From positions 1 through 44,304 of the forward strand of contig JAJOJF010000018.1 of assembly GCA_021208885.1 (NCBI GenBank): DNA of 44,304 bases, written 5' to 3'. The notes beneath the pieces were generated by a model. It did no database searches. It saw nothing but the letters and a program-made list of their open reading frames with translations, and was not told where the DNA came from. A program made the position numbers and the translations under genes. Below are positions 8,419 through 16,846 of the stretch, one piece after another. The stretch's first letter is position 1. Every line of letters begins with the position of its first letter. This stretch comes from Burkholderiaceae bacterium. Lineage in GTDB: Bacteria; Pseudomonadota; Gammaproteobacteria; Burkholderiales; Burkholderiaceae_B.

Positions 8419-9543
8419 TTAAAAAACAACGGCATCACGTAGGCTGCTGCCTGATGCCAAGTGATCAAACCCTTCGTTAATTGTGTCTAACGTGAAGGAT
8501 TCGCCTAGCAATTTGTCGACCGGCAGACGGCCAGCCTGGTACAAATCGATGTAATGGTTAATGTCAATGGTCGGCACCCCTGAGCCGAGGTAACTGCCCT
8601 TGATATCGCGCTCTTCGGCGACTAGCTGTGAAAGTGACAACGAAAACCGTGATTGAGGGTTAGGCAGTCCTGATGTGATGGTCGAACCGCCTCGCCGGGT
8701 AAGTTTGTATGCAGATTCAAACGCTGGAACTGCACCGGCCATATCAAAGCCGTAATCCACTTGACCGCCCGCTTGCTCAATGAGATCTTGATCATCTTTG
8801 ACATGCTTTGGGTTGATGATATGCGTCGCGCCAAGTGATTTTGCCAAAGCAAGCTTGTCATCAGAAAAATCGACAGCAACAATGCGACGGGCTCCCGCAC
8901 CCACAGCAGCCAATAGAGCGCTCAGTCCTACACCACCGAGGCCAATAATGGCTGCTGTGTCACCAAGTCTAATCCTTGCGCGATTGATAACCGCACCTGC
9001 ACCCGTCAGAACCGCACAGCCAAATAGTGAGGCCTCTCGGTGACTGATCGGCGCGTTGACTTTGACGCAAGAACGACGAGAAACCACGGCGTAGTCAGCA
9101 AAGCAAGACACGCCTGTGTGATGGTTTAGATAATCTTGTCCGATGTGAAGCCTGCGCGCGCCGCCAAGCAGTGTGCCTTTGGTGTTGGCTACAGCGCCGG
9201 GTTCGCAAAGTGCGGGCCGAGCTTGCATGCAAGGTTCACATTGTCCGCACGACGGGACAAAGACCATGACAACATGATCACCTGGCTTTAGATCGGTCAC
9301 ACCGTCGCCAACTTCGACGACTTCACCGGAGGCTTCGTGACCTAGCACAATTGGCATTGCTCGTGGACGATCGCCGTTGATGACAGACAAGTCAGAATGG
9401 CACAGCCCTGATGCCTTCATCTTGACGAGTACTTCGGCGAAACCGGGCGGATCGAGCTCGACTTCAGTTACTTCTATAGGGCGAGATTTCGCGTAAGGAG
9501 CAGGGGTACCCATTTCTCTTACAACGGCGGCTCGGATTTTCAT
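8419..9543 (-). CDS. Zinc-dependent alcohol dehydrogenase
   Basis: The 374-residue medium-chain dehydrogenase has the catalytic zinc ligands Cys48 (GLCHSDL) and His69-Glu70 (GHEASGEV). The four structural-zinc cysteines are at 99, 102, 105 and 113 (CGQCEPC ... C). The nucleotide site is GLGGVG, followed by an acidic residue in VAVDFSDDK, which favours NAD. It oxidises an alcohol, or reduces an aldehyde, in the cytoplasm; the substrate is not predictable. The start has an ideal GAGGAG ribosome site. It stands alone; the neighbouring periplasmic molybdenum hydroxylase may act on a related aldehyde, but that is only suggested by position. Confidence 0.87.
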   Translation of the reverse strand: MKIRAAVVREMGTPAPYAKSRPIEVTEVELDPPGFAEVLVKMKASGLCHSDLSVINGDRPRAMPIVLGHEASGEVVEVGDGVTDLKPGDHVVMVFVPSCGQCEPCMQARPALCEPGAVANTKGTLLGGARRLHIGQDYLNHHTGVSCFADYAVVSRRSCVKVNAPISHREASLFGCAVLTGAGAVINRARIRLGDTAAIIGLGGVGLSALLAAVGAGARRIVAVDFSDDKLALAKSLGATHIINPKHVKDDQDLIEQAGGQVDYGFDMAGAVPAFESAYKLTRRGGSTITSGLPNPQSRFSLSLSQLVAEERDIKGSYLGSGVPTIDINHYIDLYQAGRLPVDKLLGESFTLDTINEGFDHLASGSSLRDAVVF

Positions 9544-9814
9544 GATGTGCTCCTCGTGATCTGCCTGACTATGGGAGTGTCAATGTAGGGCCTTAGCATA
9601 CTGCTAGTAAAAACTACTGTGCGTGAAATTCCCAGAGCGAATGATTTAAAAGATCTGCGGCGGCCGCTAGCAGCATAGTCTTTGCGAGAAATCAGCGTAT
9701 CTGAGTGCATTCGGCTGATAGATTCCTGCAGCTCTGCAGTCATACAAGCACAAAGCAAAGCGGGGCACACCAATCAGAGTCATACCCGACTGTTCGCATC
9801 GATACGTTGTTATG

Positions 9815-10381
9815 TCATCTAGAGAATATGTACCCCTGTGGGTCGCCCGAGCACACTGCAAAGCCGCACACCAGAATGTTGGAGGCTAGGTTGCCAAGTC
9901 CGAGGATTAACAATAGACCTCCAAGTAGCGAAGCTAACCAGGTCTTGCCGTGCAGTGACTGACCAGCTAGACGGTTACGGTCGATCACGAGCATGATCGC
10001 AGCGAAGATGATGGTGGACATGAATGCAATAAAGCCCCAGGTGTACATGTGGTAGCCAAAGATGGTCGACCCAAACCCGCCTGTACCGGGTACGACATGA
10101 AGCGACACTTGGCGCAATGAGGCGACTGCACCAGCCACAGACGAGAGAATAATGATCGCATAGTGAATTGCCGAGGCGCCAAAGCGCACGTTCAAGAAAA
10201 ACCCAAAACCCACCAGCATGAGCCCAATTCGCTGAAGCATGCAGAGCGGACATGGGATCTCACCGAGCACTAATTGATAGAAAAAAGCCACCATCAGCGA
10301 TGCACAAACACCCGCTAGAGCTAACGAGTTCAAAATGTGTGATGGGTACCCGCTAATTGATACATGAGAAGATGTCGCCAT
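9815..10381 (-). CDS. DsbB-family disulfide bond formation protein
   Basis: The 188-residue inner-membrane protein has the CPLC redox motif (Cys44, Cys47) after the first membrane segment, followed by MLQRIG as in DsbB. About five hydrophobic segments can be traced. The usual second cysteine pair in the second periplasmic loop is missing; a C-x4-C pair (VCGFAVCSG) lies instead in the C-terminal tail after an extra fifth segment, which would also face the periplasm. It probably reoxidises a DsbA-like protein using quinone. I took ATG 10381 with a GAGG site upstream; the GTG at 10393 overlaps the stop of the small upstream gene. Confidence 0.8.
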   Translation of the reverse strand: MATSSHVSISGYPSHILNSLALAGVCASLMVAFFYQLVLGEIPCPLCMLQRIGLMLVGFGFFLNVRFGASAIHYAIIILSSVAGAVASLRQVSLHVVPGTGGFGSTIFGYHMYTWGFIAFMSTIIFAAIMLVIDRNRLAGQSLHGKTWLASLLGGLLLILGLGNLASNILVCGFAVCSGDPQGYIFSR

Positions 10382-10389
10382 TGCCTGCC

Positions 10390-10548
10390 TCACAAATCAA
10401 TCTTTAATACATCGTCCATGTGATAGGACATGGCACCGAGCATGGCCAGAATGGCCAATACCCATGCAGTGATCGCCACTGTACGTGAACCTCGGATAGC
10501 CATCCACGTGCCGAATACGGTTAACAGGATTGAGGGCATGATAATCAT
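10390..10548 (-). CDS. Small membrane protein, DUF5993-like, partner of DsbB
   Basis: This 52-residue frame begins at ATG 10548, with AAGGAG about 10 nt upstream, and ends 8 bp before the ATG of the dsbB-like gene; a GTG alternative start of that gene even overlaps the stop. The protein has two short hydrophobic segments (MPSILLTVFGTWMAI and TAWVLAILAMLGAM) and a histidine near the end (SYHMDD). Small proteins of the DUF5993 type are commonly encoded next to this class of DsbB; the match here is by size, topology, position and the C-terminal histidine. The role is unknown, perhaps stabilising the redox protein. Confidence 0.6.
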   Translation of the reverse strand: MIIMPSILLTVFGTWMAIRGSRTVAITAWVLAILAMLGAMSYHMDDVLKIDL

Positions 10549-10809
10549 CGAGTTTGTCTCCTTGGCCGCATTTGCCTTGGCTTCATTACATGCCGAGTGT
10601 GACGCACGAACATGACATTCGTCAATTTTTTGCAGGACAAGACTAACAATTTGATGCGGGGTGTTGGTTCAAAAGAACGATTGCCCTGCCCGTTCTCGAG
10701 CCCCACCGCAGTGCAGTGAAATTTTATCTGGTGCAACCTCTCTGGCATTAACCCGCGCGCTATGCATACACTGAAGGCTGTGAGACTGGGTCGCAAAGGG
10801 GATCTGACG

Positions 10810-12177
10810 ATGAAGGCATCTGTTCGAATTGGAGCGGGTTCTGCCTGGTGGGGTGACAGGGTCGAGCCTGCGGCCTTGAATGCCGAAAAGGGCAGGCTTG
10901 ATTACCTGTGCTTTGAGACGATGGCTGAAGCGACGATTTCAGCCGCGCAGGTGAGGGCACGGCGTGACCCGTCATTTGCCGGTTACGACACCTACCTCGA
11001 CGACCGCATGAAAGCAGTGTTGCCGCATTGTGTTGCTCAGGGGATTCGCATTGTTTCGAATCAAGGCTGGATCAACCCTGAAGGTGCAGCCAGGCGTACG
11101 GTTCAATTGTTAGCGGAGATGGGCTTTCACGGTGTGAAGGTTGCGGCTGTCAATGGCAGCCTGATCACGGATCAAGTGCTTGAGCTCACCGAAAAAATTC
11201 TTGAGAACGGCGAAAGCACCCGAACGCTTGAGCCCAGTATGATCTCGGCTGAGGTCTATATGGGTGCAGAACCGATTGTGCAGGCTTTGCGCGAGGGTGC
11301 ACAAATTGTCTTTACGGGCCGCGTTGCCGATCCCTCGATTTTTTTGGCGCCTATGATGTATGAGTTCGGTTGGGACCCGCTGGATCACGAGCGAGTTGGC
11401 GCTGGAAGTGCGATTGGTCATTTGCTTGAGTGTGGCGCACAGGTCACTGGGGGTTATTTCGCGGATCCCGGTTTTAAGGATGTGCCTGAACCATGGAACT
11501 TCGGATTTCCAATAGCTGAAGTGTCACCAGATGGCAGTGCGGTTTTATCCAAGGTTCAGGGTACCGGCGGTGCAATCACGTTACAGACAGTTAAAGAACA
11601 AATGCTCTATGAGGTGCATGATCCAGCTAACTACATTACGCCAGATGTAGTGGTGGACTTTACCCAGGCCAAGCTGGAACAAATCGAGCCAGACCAAGTT
11701 AAGGTAACAGGACTGACGGGCAAGCCGAGGACTCCAACGCTCAAAGTGTCGATCGGATGTGTGGAGGGATTCATTGGCGAAGACATGTTCTTTTATGCCG
11801 GGCCTGGAGCTTTACGACGCGCGCAGCTCGCCAAGAAAATTCTTCAGGAGCGGTTCAAGATTGTGAAGCTAGAAGCCGAAGAGATACGAATCGATTTTCT
11901 TGGCCTAAATGCTATTCACGGTGACGCAACACCAGACGATGCGCCAGAGCCTTATGAAATCGCCGTCCGAGTCGCTGCGAGAACAGCCAGCCGTGAGCAA
12001 GCTCTAAAAATAGGTCGAGAAGTCGACGGGATGGCTGTCTCTGGCGTCTCGCACACGGGCAAACGCGTACCGCACCAGGAGCGTGTGCGTGAAATCATCG
12101 GGGTTTGGTCATCGTTGGTGCCGCGTGATCAGATTGAGCCGACCATCACTTACTTGGAGAGTGGATCATGCTGGTGA
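10810..12177 (+). CDS. AtuA-like (DUF1446) acyclic terpene utilisation family protein
   Basis: The 455-residue protein matches the DUF1446/AtuA family: IGAGSAWWGDR near the N-terminus, LDYLCFETMAEATI, NQGWINPEGAA, VFTGRVADPSIFLAP, GHLLECGAQVTGGYFADPG, and a C-terminal SVSGVSHTGKR-like segment. AtuA occurs in the Pseudomonas operon for citronellol/geraniol catabolism, but its reaction is not established and paralogues serve other acyl-CoA pathways. I start at ATG 10810 with AGGGG 8 nt upstream; a longer frame from 10762 has no ribosome site. It overlaps the next gene by 10 bp. It is the first gene of the long + strand catabolic cluster. Confidence 0.83.
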   Translation: MKASVRIGAGSAWWGDRVEPAALNAEKGRLDYLCFETMAEATISAAQVRARRDPSFAGYDTYLDDRMKAVLPHCVAQGIRIVSNQGWINPEGAARRTVQLLAEMGFHGVKVAAVNGSLITDQVLELTEKILENGESTRTLEPSMISAEVYMGAEPIVQALREGAQIVFTGRVADPSIFLAPMMYEFGWDPLDHERVGAGSAIGHLLECGAQVTGGYFADPGFKDVPEPWNFGFPIAEVSPDGSAVLSKVQGTGGAITLQTVKEQMLYEVHDPANYITPDVVVDFTQAKLEQIEPDQVKVTGLTGKPRTPTLKVSIGCVEGFIGEDMFFYAGPGALRRAQLAKKILQERFKIVKLEAEEIRIDFLGLNAIHGDATPDDAPEPYEIAVRVAARTASREQALKIGREVDGMAVSGVSHTGKRVPHQERVREIIGVWSSLVPRDQIEPTITYLESGSCW

Positions 12178-12521
12178 TGCTGCAACACATTGCTCATGCC
12201 CGTTCGGGTGACAAAGGCAACACATCGAATATCTCGGTATTTGCCTATGAGCCTGAGTTTTACCCCCTTCTCAAACAACAGCTAACTGCTGAACGGTTTA
12301 AAGCGCATTACCGCGCTGCAATCAAAGGTGAGGTTCAACGCTACGAGGTTGACAATATTCATGCGCTGAATTTTGTGGCGCACGGTGCTTTGGGTGGTGG
12401 GGTATCGCGTAGTCTGTGTCTCGATAATTATGGCAAAGCTCTCTCAGCAGCAATCCTAGGGTTCAAGATTGAGCTGCCTGATCACTTGGTTGATCGATTA
12501 CGCGGCATGGACTCGCGCTAG
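12168..12521 (+). CDS. AtuA-associated small domain protein
   Basis: The 117-residue protein begins MLVMLQHIAHARSGDKGNTS, the hallmark of the small domain that is fused to AtuA in some proteins and separate, as here, in others. It continues through VDNIHALNFVAHGALGGGVSRSL to a short alpha/beta end. Such proteins are expected to form a complex with the upstream DUF1446 protein. The 10-bp overlap of the reading frames implies translational coupling and equal amounts. The function is unknown beyond this association. The ATG has GAGAG/GGA upstream. Confidence 0.8.
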   Translation: MLVMLQHIAHARSGDKGNTSNISVFAYEPEFYPLLKQQLTAERFKAHYRAAIKGEVQRYEVDNIHALNFVAHGALGGGVSRSLCLDNYGKALSAAILGFKIELPDHLVDRLRGMDSR

Positions 12522-12728
12522 GCAAGGCAAAGAGGTCTTCGCGCGTGCGCTAGAAAAGATATTTGCCTGGCGACAAAACAATTTAAGGAAAACAGTAACC
12601 CTAGGGAAAATACGACCCGGCACTTTCACCAGATAAAAATCAGTTAGAGCTCCTCACAGGTATATTTTTTCTCAGGCGATGCGTAGAGATAAAAACGCCT
12701 TCTGACAGAAATCATTCGAGGAGTGTCC

Positions 12729-13778
12729 GTGGGGCAGCGGTGGAAAAAAAGGCCAGAAGGCTCGAATTGGGGGGATTTTGGGGCTGACGACCAAATTGGT
12801 CGCCTCAATCTGTTGACCCCTGAAAAAGTTAGGCTTGCTGCCCAAGAAATACAAGCAGGGCGTACTTTTAGCTTAAGTTTGCCACTGGATTTTCCCGGTG
12901 GCAATGTGATGAATGAAAACCGCTACCCCCCGATTTTGAGGCCCAACCTAAGACATGGTGATGTAAACATGAACTATGTCTTTAGCCAGCGCAATAGTCA
13001 TTCTCATGATGTATTTTGCGATGACTTGGCAATCTTGCATTTGCAGTACTCAACCCAATGGGACAGCCTGTGCCATGTTGGTGCTCTTTTTGACGTAAAT
13101 GATGATGGCCAGCCAGTGCCTGTTTATTACAACGGGTTTCGAGCGGGGGAACATATTGTCGCGCCTGAATCCGCCGATGATTGCGGCATAAAAGACCACA
13201 TGCCGGCGCACAGCACGTCGAGGGTCACAGCGCTAGGCATCGAGAACATGGCGGCAACCGGGGTACAGGGGCGCGGCGTTATGGTGGACTTGCGCAAGCA
13301 TTTTGGGGACAAGCGTGTGGCTGTGACCTACGCAATGCTCGAGCACATTTTGCGCGTCGACGATATCACGGTCGAACAGGGCGACATGCTTTGCTTTCAC
13401 ACGGGCTTGTCAGACTTGATTTTGCAGATGAACAAAAATCCTGATCTGAAAGTGCTCAACAGTAGCTGTGCGGTACTTGATGGCTCAGATATCGCCCTGC
13501 AAAACTGGATCCGAGATTGCGGGATATCGGTGATTGCCACAGACAACTATGCTGTCGAGGACTATCCGGCCGAGCTACCGAACAAGCATTGCTCTGTTTT
13601 GCCGCTGCACCATTTATGCCTTTTTAAGCTTGGGATTCATCTCGGAGAGTTGTGGCATTTCACGCCGCTGGCTAATTGGCTCAATGAGCACCATCGCTAT
13701 CGATTTTTCCTGACTGCTCCGCCTCTTCGTTTGCCTGGGGCGGTTGGTTCCCCTGTTAGCCCTGTGGCTACTGTTTGA
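12729..13778 (+). CDS. Cyclase family protein (COG1878 metal-dependent hydrolase)
   Basis: The protein of about 350 residues belongs to the cyclase/kynurenine formamidase-like family. The N-terminal NWGDFGADDQIGRLNLLTPE and RTFSLSLPLDFPGG are typical. The usual HxGTHxD metal motif is represented by QWDSLCHVG, and a later LPLHHLCLFKLGIHLGELW is the conserved C-terminal core. Members hydrolyse amides, lactones or similar bonds. GTG 12729 is preferred because GAGGAG ends 5 nt before it; GTG 12723 is in frame but inside that site. The 207-bp gap before it may hold its promoter. It sits just before the TRAP transporter genes and may act on the imported compound. Confidence 0.82.
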   Translation: MGQRWKKRPEGSNWGDFGADDQIGRLNLLTPEKVRLAAQEIQAGRTFSLSLPLDFPGGNVMNENRYPPILRPNLRHGDVNMNYVFSQRNSHSHDVFCDDLAILHLQYSTQWDSLCHVGALFDVNDDGQPVPVYYNGFRAGEHIVAPESADDCGIKDHMPAHSTSRVTALGIENMAATGVQGRGVMVDLRKHFGDKRVAVTYAMLEHILRVDDITVEQGDMLCFHTGLSDLILQMNKNPDLKVLNSSCAVLDGSDIALQNWIRDCGISVIATDNYAVEDYPAELPNKHCSVLPLHHLCLFKLGIHLGELWHFTPLANWLNEHHRYRFFLTAPPLRLPGAVGSPVSPVATV

Positions 13779-13834
13779 CAACATCACGTAACTCAGCCGA
13801 AAGAGCTGAAAAAACTTTTAACTGGAGGTGACAA

Positions 13835-14869
13835 ATGAAAAAGCTATCAATTCATACTGCAATTCTAGGTGCCCTGACTGGGCTGGGAATCACGACGGCT
13901 TTGCCCACGCAAGCTGCCGAGGTGACGCTTAATTTCGCTGACTGGCAGGTGCCTGCCGCTTTCACCACGCGCGAGGGTGCGGGCGTTTTTATGGACAAGG
14001 CCAAAGAGCTGTCCGGTGGTGAAATTGATTTCAAGTACTACCCGGCTGAACAGCTGGGTAAGGGTGGCGAGATGCTTCGCTTGGTGCAAACAGGAGTGGC
14101 TGACATTTCCCACGTTTCACCGGCGTACATCACAGAAAAATTTCCATTGACTACGGTATCAGAGTTGCCCGGCATGCCACTGGACTCATGCTTGTTGGCC
14201 AATGCCATTTATGACATGGCACAGCCTGGTGGACTTCTTTACGAGAGTGAATTTAAGCCCAACGGCATTCGGTTGCTGTTTGCCGGCAACCTCGGTCCCT
14301 ACAGCATCCTGACGACCAAAAAGGCTGTCAAGACATTGTCTGACTTGTCAGGCCTAAATATTCGTACGGCTGGTGGCCCCATGGAGATGACGGCTAAGGC
14401 ACTTGGTGCTAACGCGGTTCGCATGACGGGATCTGAAACTTTGCCGTCGCTGTCTCGTGGAACGCTTGACGGTGTTTTATGGCCAATCCCGCTGGTGACT
14501 GACTGGAGCCTTGAAGATCCACTGAATCATATGACGCCCAATCTAAGCACCGGCAGTTTTGTGGTGACTTACTCCATCAGCGATCGCAAGTGGAACTCGC
14601 TTTCTGAAAAGCAGCAAAATGCTCTGCTTGAGGCAGGCAAGTACGCAACTCAGAAGTACTGTCAGTACGTCAACGGTATTTGGCAACAAGCGAAAGATGA
14701 ACTCCAAAACAAATACAACTTCGAAGTGAGCGAGTTCTCCGAGGCTGATATTGCCAAAGCGCAAGAGCAGTTCGCCACGGTCAACAAAACATGGGCAGAG
14801 AGTTTGGCCAAGCGTGGTTTGCCTGCACAAGCAGTCTATGACGACTTCAAGAGCCGCGTCTCCAAGTAA
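13835..14869 (+). CDS. dctP: TRAP transporter substrate-binding protein DctP
   Basis: This 344-residue periplasmic binding protein has a signal peptide (1-27, LPTQAAE). DctP-family signatures follow: KYYPAEQLGKGGEMLRLVQTG, the loop after DISHVSPAY, and SGLNIRTAGGPMEMTAKALGA, which contains the conserved arginine (NIRTAG) that usually binds a substrate carboxylate. It feeds an organic acid to DctQ/DctM for sodium- or proton-driven uptake. The ribosome site TGGAGG is strong. A long hairpin separates it from dctQ, which would keep binding protein more abundant than the membrane parts. The ligand is probably the carboxylate degraded by this cluster, an inference from position. Confidence 0.9.
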   Translation: MKKLSIHTAILGALTGLGITTALPTQAAEVTLNFADWQVPAAFTTREGAGVFMDKAKELSGGEIDFKYYPAEQLGKGGEMLRLVQTGVADISHVSPAYITEKFPLTTVSELPGMPLDSCLLANAIYDMAQPGGLLYESEFKPNGIRLLFAGNLGPYSILTTKKAVKTLSDLSGLNIRTAGGPMEMTAKALGANAVRMTGSETLPSLSRGTLDGVLWPIPLVTDWSLEDPLNHMTPNLSTGSFVVTYSISDRKWNSLSEKQQNALLEAGKYATQKYCQYVNGIWQQAKDELQNKYNFEVSEFSEADIAKAQEQFATVNKTWAESLAKRGLPAQAVYDDFKSRVSK

Positions 14870-14890
14870 AAAGCAAAACTGTCTGGGACT

Positions 14891-14923
14891 GGCTATCACA
14901 CGGTTGATAACCGCGTGATAGCC
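14891..14923 (+). promoter_or_regulatory. Intercistronic hairpin after dctP
   Basis: A near-perfect hairpin: 9 bp (GGCTATCAC with GTGATAGCC), one mismatch, then 5 more pairs (CGGTT with AACCG) around a GAT loop. It lies 21 bp after the dctP stop and is not followed by a T-run, so it probably stabilises the dctP message or attenuates read-through into dctQM. Confidence 0.65.
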
Positions 14924-14979
14924 CCTGGGCTAATTACAAATCGGATCCTTTGGATCTAAGCCGCATTACTGATTGACTG

Positions 14980-15543
14980 ATGAGCCCAGCAGATAACATG
15001 AGCAAAGAGATTCCGAGCGGGATCACCTACCAATATTTTTATCGGCCTCTAGACAGGGTAACGACGGGCGTTGAGTATGCACTCCTGGCCGTCAGTTCAT
15101 TAGCGATACTGCTGGCCATGATTCTAACTACGGTTGATGTGCTGTTGCGTTATGGATTCAATAGCCCGCTAGGATGGTCTTTTGATTTGATCTCGTTGTA
15201 TTTGTTGCCAGCTGCTTACTATTTAGCGTTTGCCTACGCGATGAGAGCTGGTGCGCATCTTTCGGTTGATTTTTTTAAGCATCTATTGCCCAAGGTGGTT
15301 GTTCTGAAGATTTACCCGCTTTTGCTAGCCTGCGCCTCGATATTTTTCGTATTTGTTTCTTGGCTCTTGGCTGAGGAGGCTTTGCGCAGCTTTCTTGACA
15401 ATGAGGTTCTTTTTGGGCCGATTGCCTGGCTGAAATGGCCAACTGCCGCCATTATTGCGATTAGCTTGTTTACTTTTTCAATTCGGTTGCTACTTAGCGC
15501 TTACCAGAAGGCATTTCTTGAGGGGAACCGGTCATGGAAATAG
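14980..15543 (+). CDS. dctQ: TRAP transporter small membrane subunit DctQ
   Basis: The 187-residue protein has four predicted membrane helices: about 35-55, 70-90 with SFDLISLYLLPAAYYLAFAYAM, 105-125 and 145-165. It has the family segment DVLLRYGFNSPLGWSFDL and the AMRAGAHLSVDFF element typical of DctQ. It pairs with the large DctM subunit. No ribosome site is obvious before ATG 14980; ATG 14998 is an alternative start. The 10-bp overlap with dctM indicates translational coupling. Confidence 0.86.
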   Translation: MSPADNMSKEIPSGITYQYFYRPLDRVTTGVEYALLAVSSLAILLAMILTTVDVLLRYGFNSPLGWSFDLISLYLLPAAYYLAFAYAMRAGAHLSVDFFKHLLPKVVVLKIYPLLLACASIFFVFVSWLLAEEALRSFLDNEVLFGPIAWLKWPTAAIIAISLFTFSIRLLLSAYQKAFLEGNRSWK

Positions 15544-16823
15544 CACTGCCTATTCTGACGCTGCTGTTTCTTCTGGTTCTCGGTCTACCTGTTGCAGTGA
15601 GCTTGGCTTTGGCCGGTGCGCTGGGGATTTTCATGCTAAACGGTGTGGACTCCGTGGTTGGCATTCTTGCCACTGCGCCTGGTTCGGCTTTGGGCAGTTA
15701 TGAGCTTCTAACAATACCCATGTTTGTTCTGATGGCCGAGTTAATGGGGTTAAGTGGCATTTCGTCTGACCTGTTTCGGGCAGTCGCTGTTTGGACTAAC
15801 CGCTTAAAAGGCGGCGTAGGGATTTCGACGGTCATCACGGGCGCCTTGTTTGGTGCTGTATCGGGTTCGAGCACTGCTGCAGCGGCAACACTGGCTAAAA
15901 CCGCCATTCCTTCCATGCTGAGCCAAAATTATCAACCAGGAAGAGCAGCGGGCATTACAGCGATGGCTGGAACGATCGCTATGTTGATTCCGCCAAGTGT
16001 CGCATTGATTTTTTATGGCTTGTTAAGTGGGGTCAATATCTCGGCGCTGCTGATTGCTGGAATCGTTCCTGGCTTGCTGGTAACGCTGGTTTTGTCTCTC
16101 GTAATCAGGGTAACTGTACGTAATGACAAGCTAAATTCTGATAGCGAGACGAACTACAGCTGGGCAGATCGTTTCAAGTCATTAAAGGTGGCGGTTCCTT
16201 TCGTCGCGCTCTTTGGTGCGGTTACTGGCTTGATCTATACCGGCGTGGCTACGCCGGTTGAGTCGTCGGCAATCGGGGCGTTTGCCGCATTGGTTTATAC
16301 GGTTCTGAACCGAACGTGCTCTTGGTCGGGCTTTGAAAACCGTACATTGATCAACACATGTGCTGTGACTGCCATGATAGGGCTGATCATTGTATGTGCA
16401 CAGATATTTGGTTATTTCGTAACCATGTCGCGGTTTGCGCATGATCTTGCCAGTTTTGTGGGGGCGTCGGATTTGCCAGTTTGGGCATTTATGGCAATCA
16501 TCATCGTGCTTTATCTGGTGTTAGGGCTCTTTCTGGACCTGATCTCTATTTTGATTCTGACCGTGCCCATCATGATGCCAATCGTTGCGCAGCTTGGGCT
16601 TGACCCGATCTGGTTCGGCATTATCGTGATTTTACTGGCCGAAATCGGGATCGTCACCCCACCGGTTGGGATGAACGTTTTTGTGGTGTCGAAAATTTCT
16701 GCTATCCCCTTGAATGATTGTTTTGCTGGTGTCGTGGTGCCGGTTATTGCGTTGTTGGGTTTGATTATCGTGTTGGTCATTTGGCCTGAAATCACACTGT
16801 GGTTACCGAGCACCATGAACTGA
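15534..16823 (+). CDS. dctM: TRAP transporter large membrane subunit DctM
   Basis: The 429-residue subunit has about twelve hydrophobic segments and the DctM family features. LGLPVAVSLALAG is near the start, the GAVSGSSTAAAATLAKTAIPSM region has the small-residue ion-binding loop, MAGTIAMLIPPSV follows, and the second half repeats with EIGIVTPPVGMNVFV. It is the ion-coupled transport channel working with dctQ and dctP. The ATG follows a GAGGGG ribosome site inside the end of dctQ. Its 3' end is 23 bp from the reductase gene, suggesting that gene is in the same transcript. Confidence 0.9.
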   Translation: MEIALPILTLLFLLVLGLPVAVSLALAGALGIFMLNGVDSVVGILATAPGSALGSYELLTIPMFVLMAELMGLSGISSDLFRAVAVWTNRLKGGVGISTVITGALFGAVSGSSTAAAATLAKTAIPSMLSQNYQPGRAAGITAMAGTIAMLIPPSVALIFYGLLSGVNISALLIAGIVPGLLVTLVLSLVIRVTVRNDKLNSDSETNYSWADRFKSLKVAVPFVALFGAVTGLIYTGVATPVESSAIGAFAALVYTVLNRTCSWSGFENRTLINTCAVTAMIGLIIVCAQIFGYFVTMSRFAHDLASFVGASDLPVWAFMAIIIVLYLVLGLFLDLISILILTVPIMMPIVAQLGLDPIWFGIIVILLAEIGIVTPPVGMNVFVVSKISAIPLNDCFAGVVVPVIALLGLIIVLVIWPEITLWLPSTMN

Positions 16824-16846
16824 TTGTGTTTAAGGAAAACGTGCAA

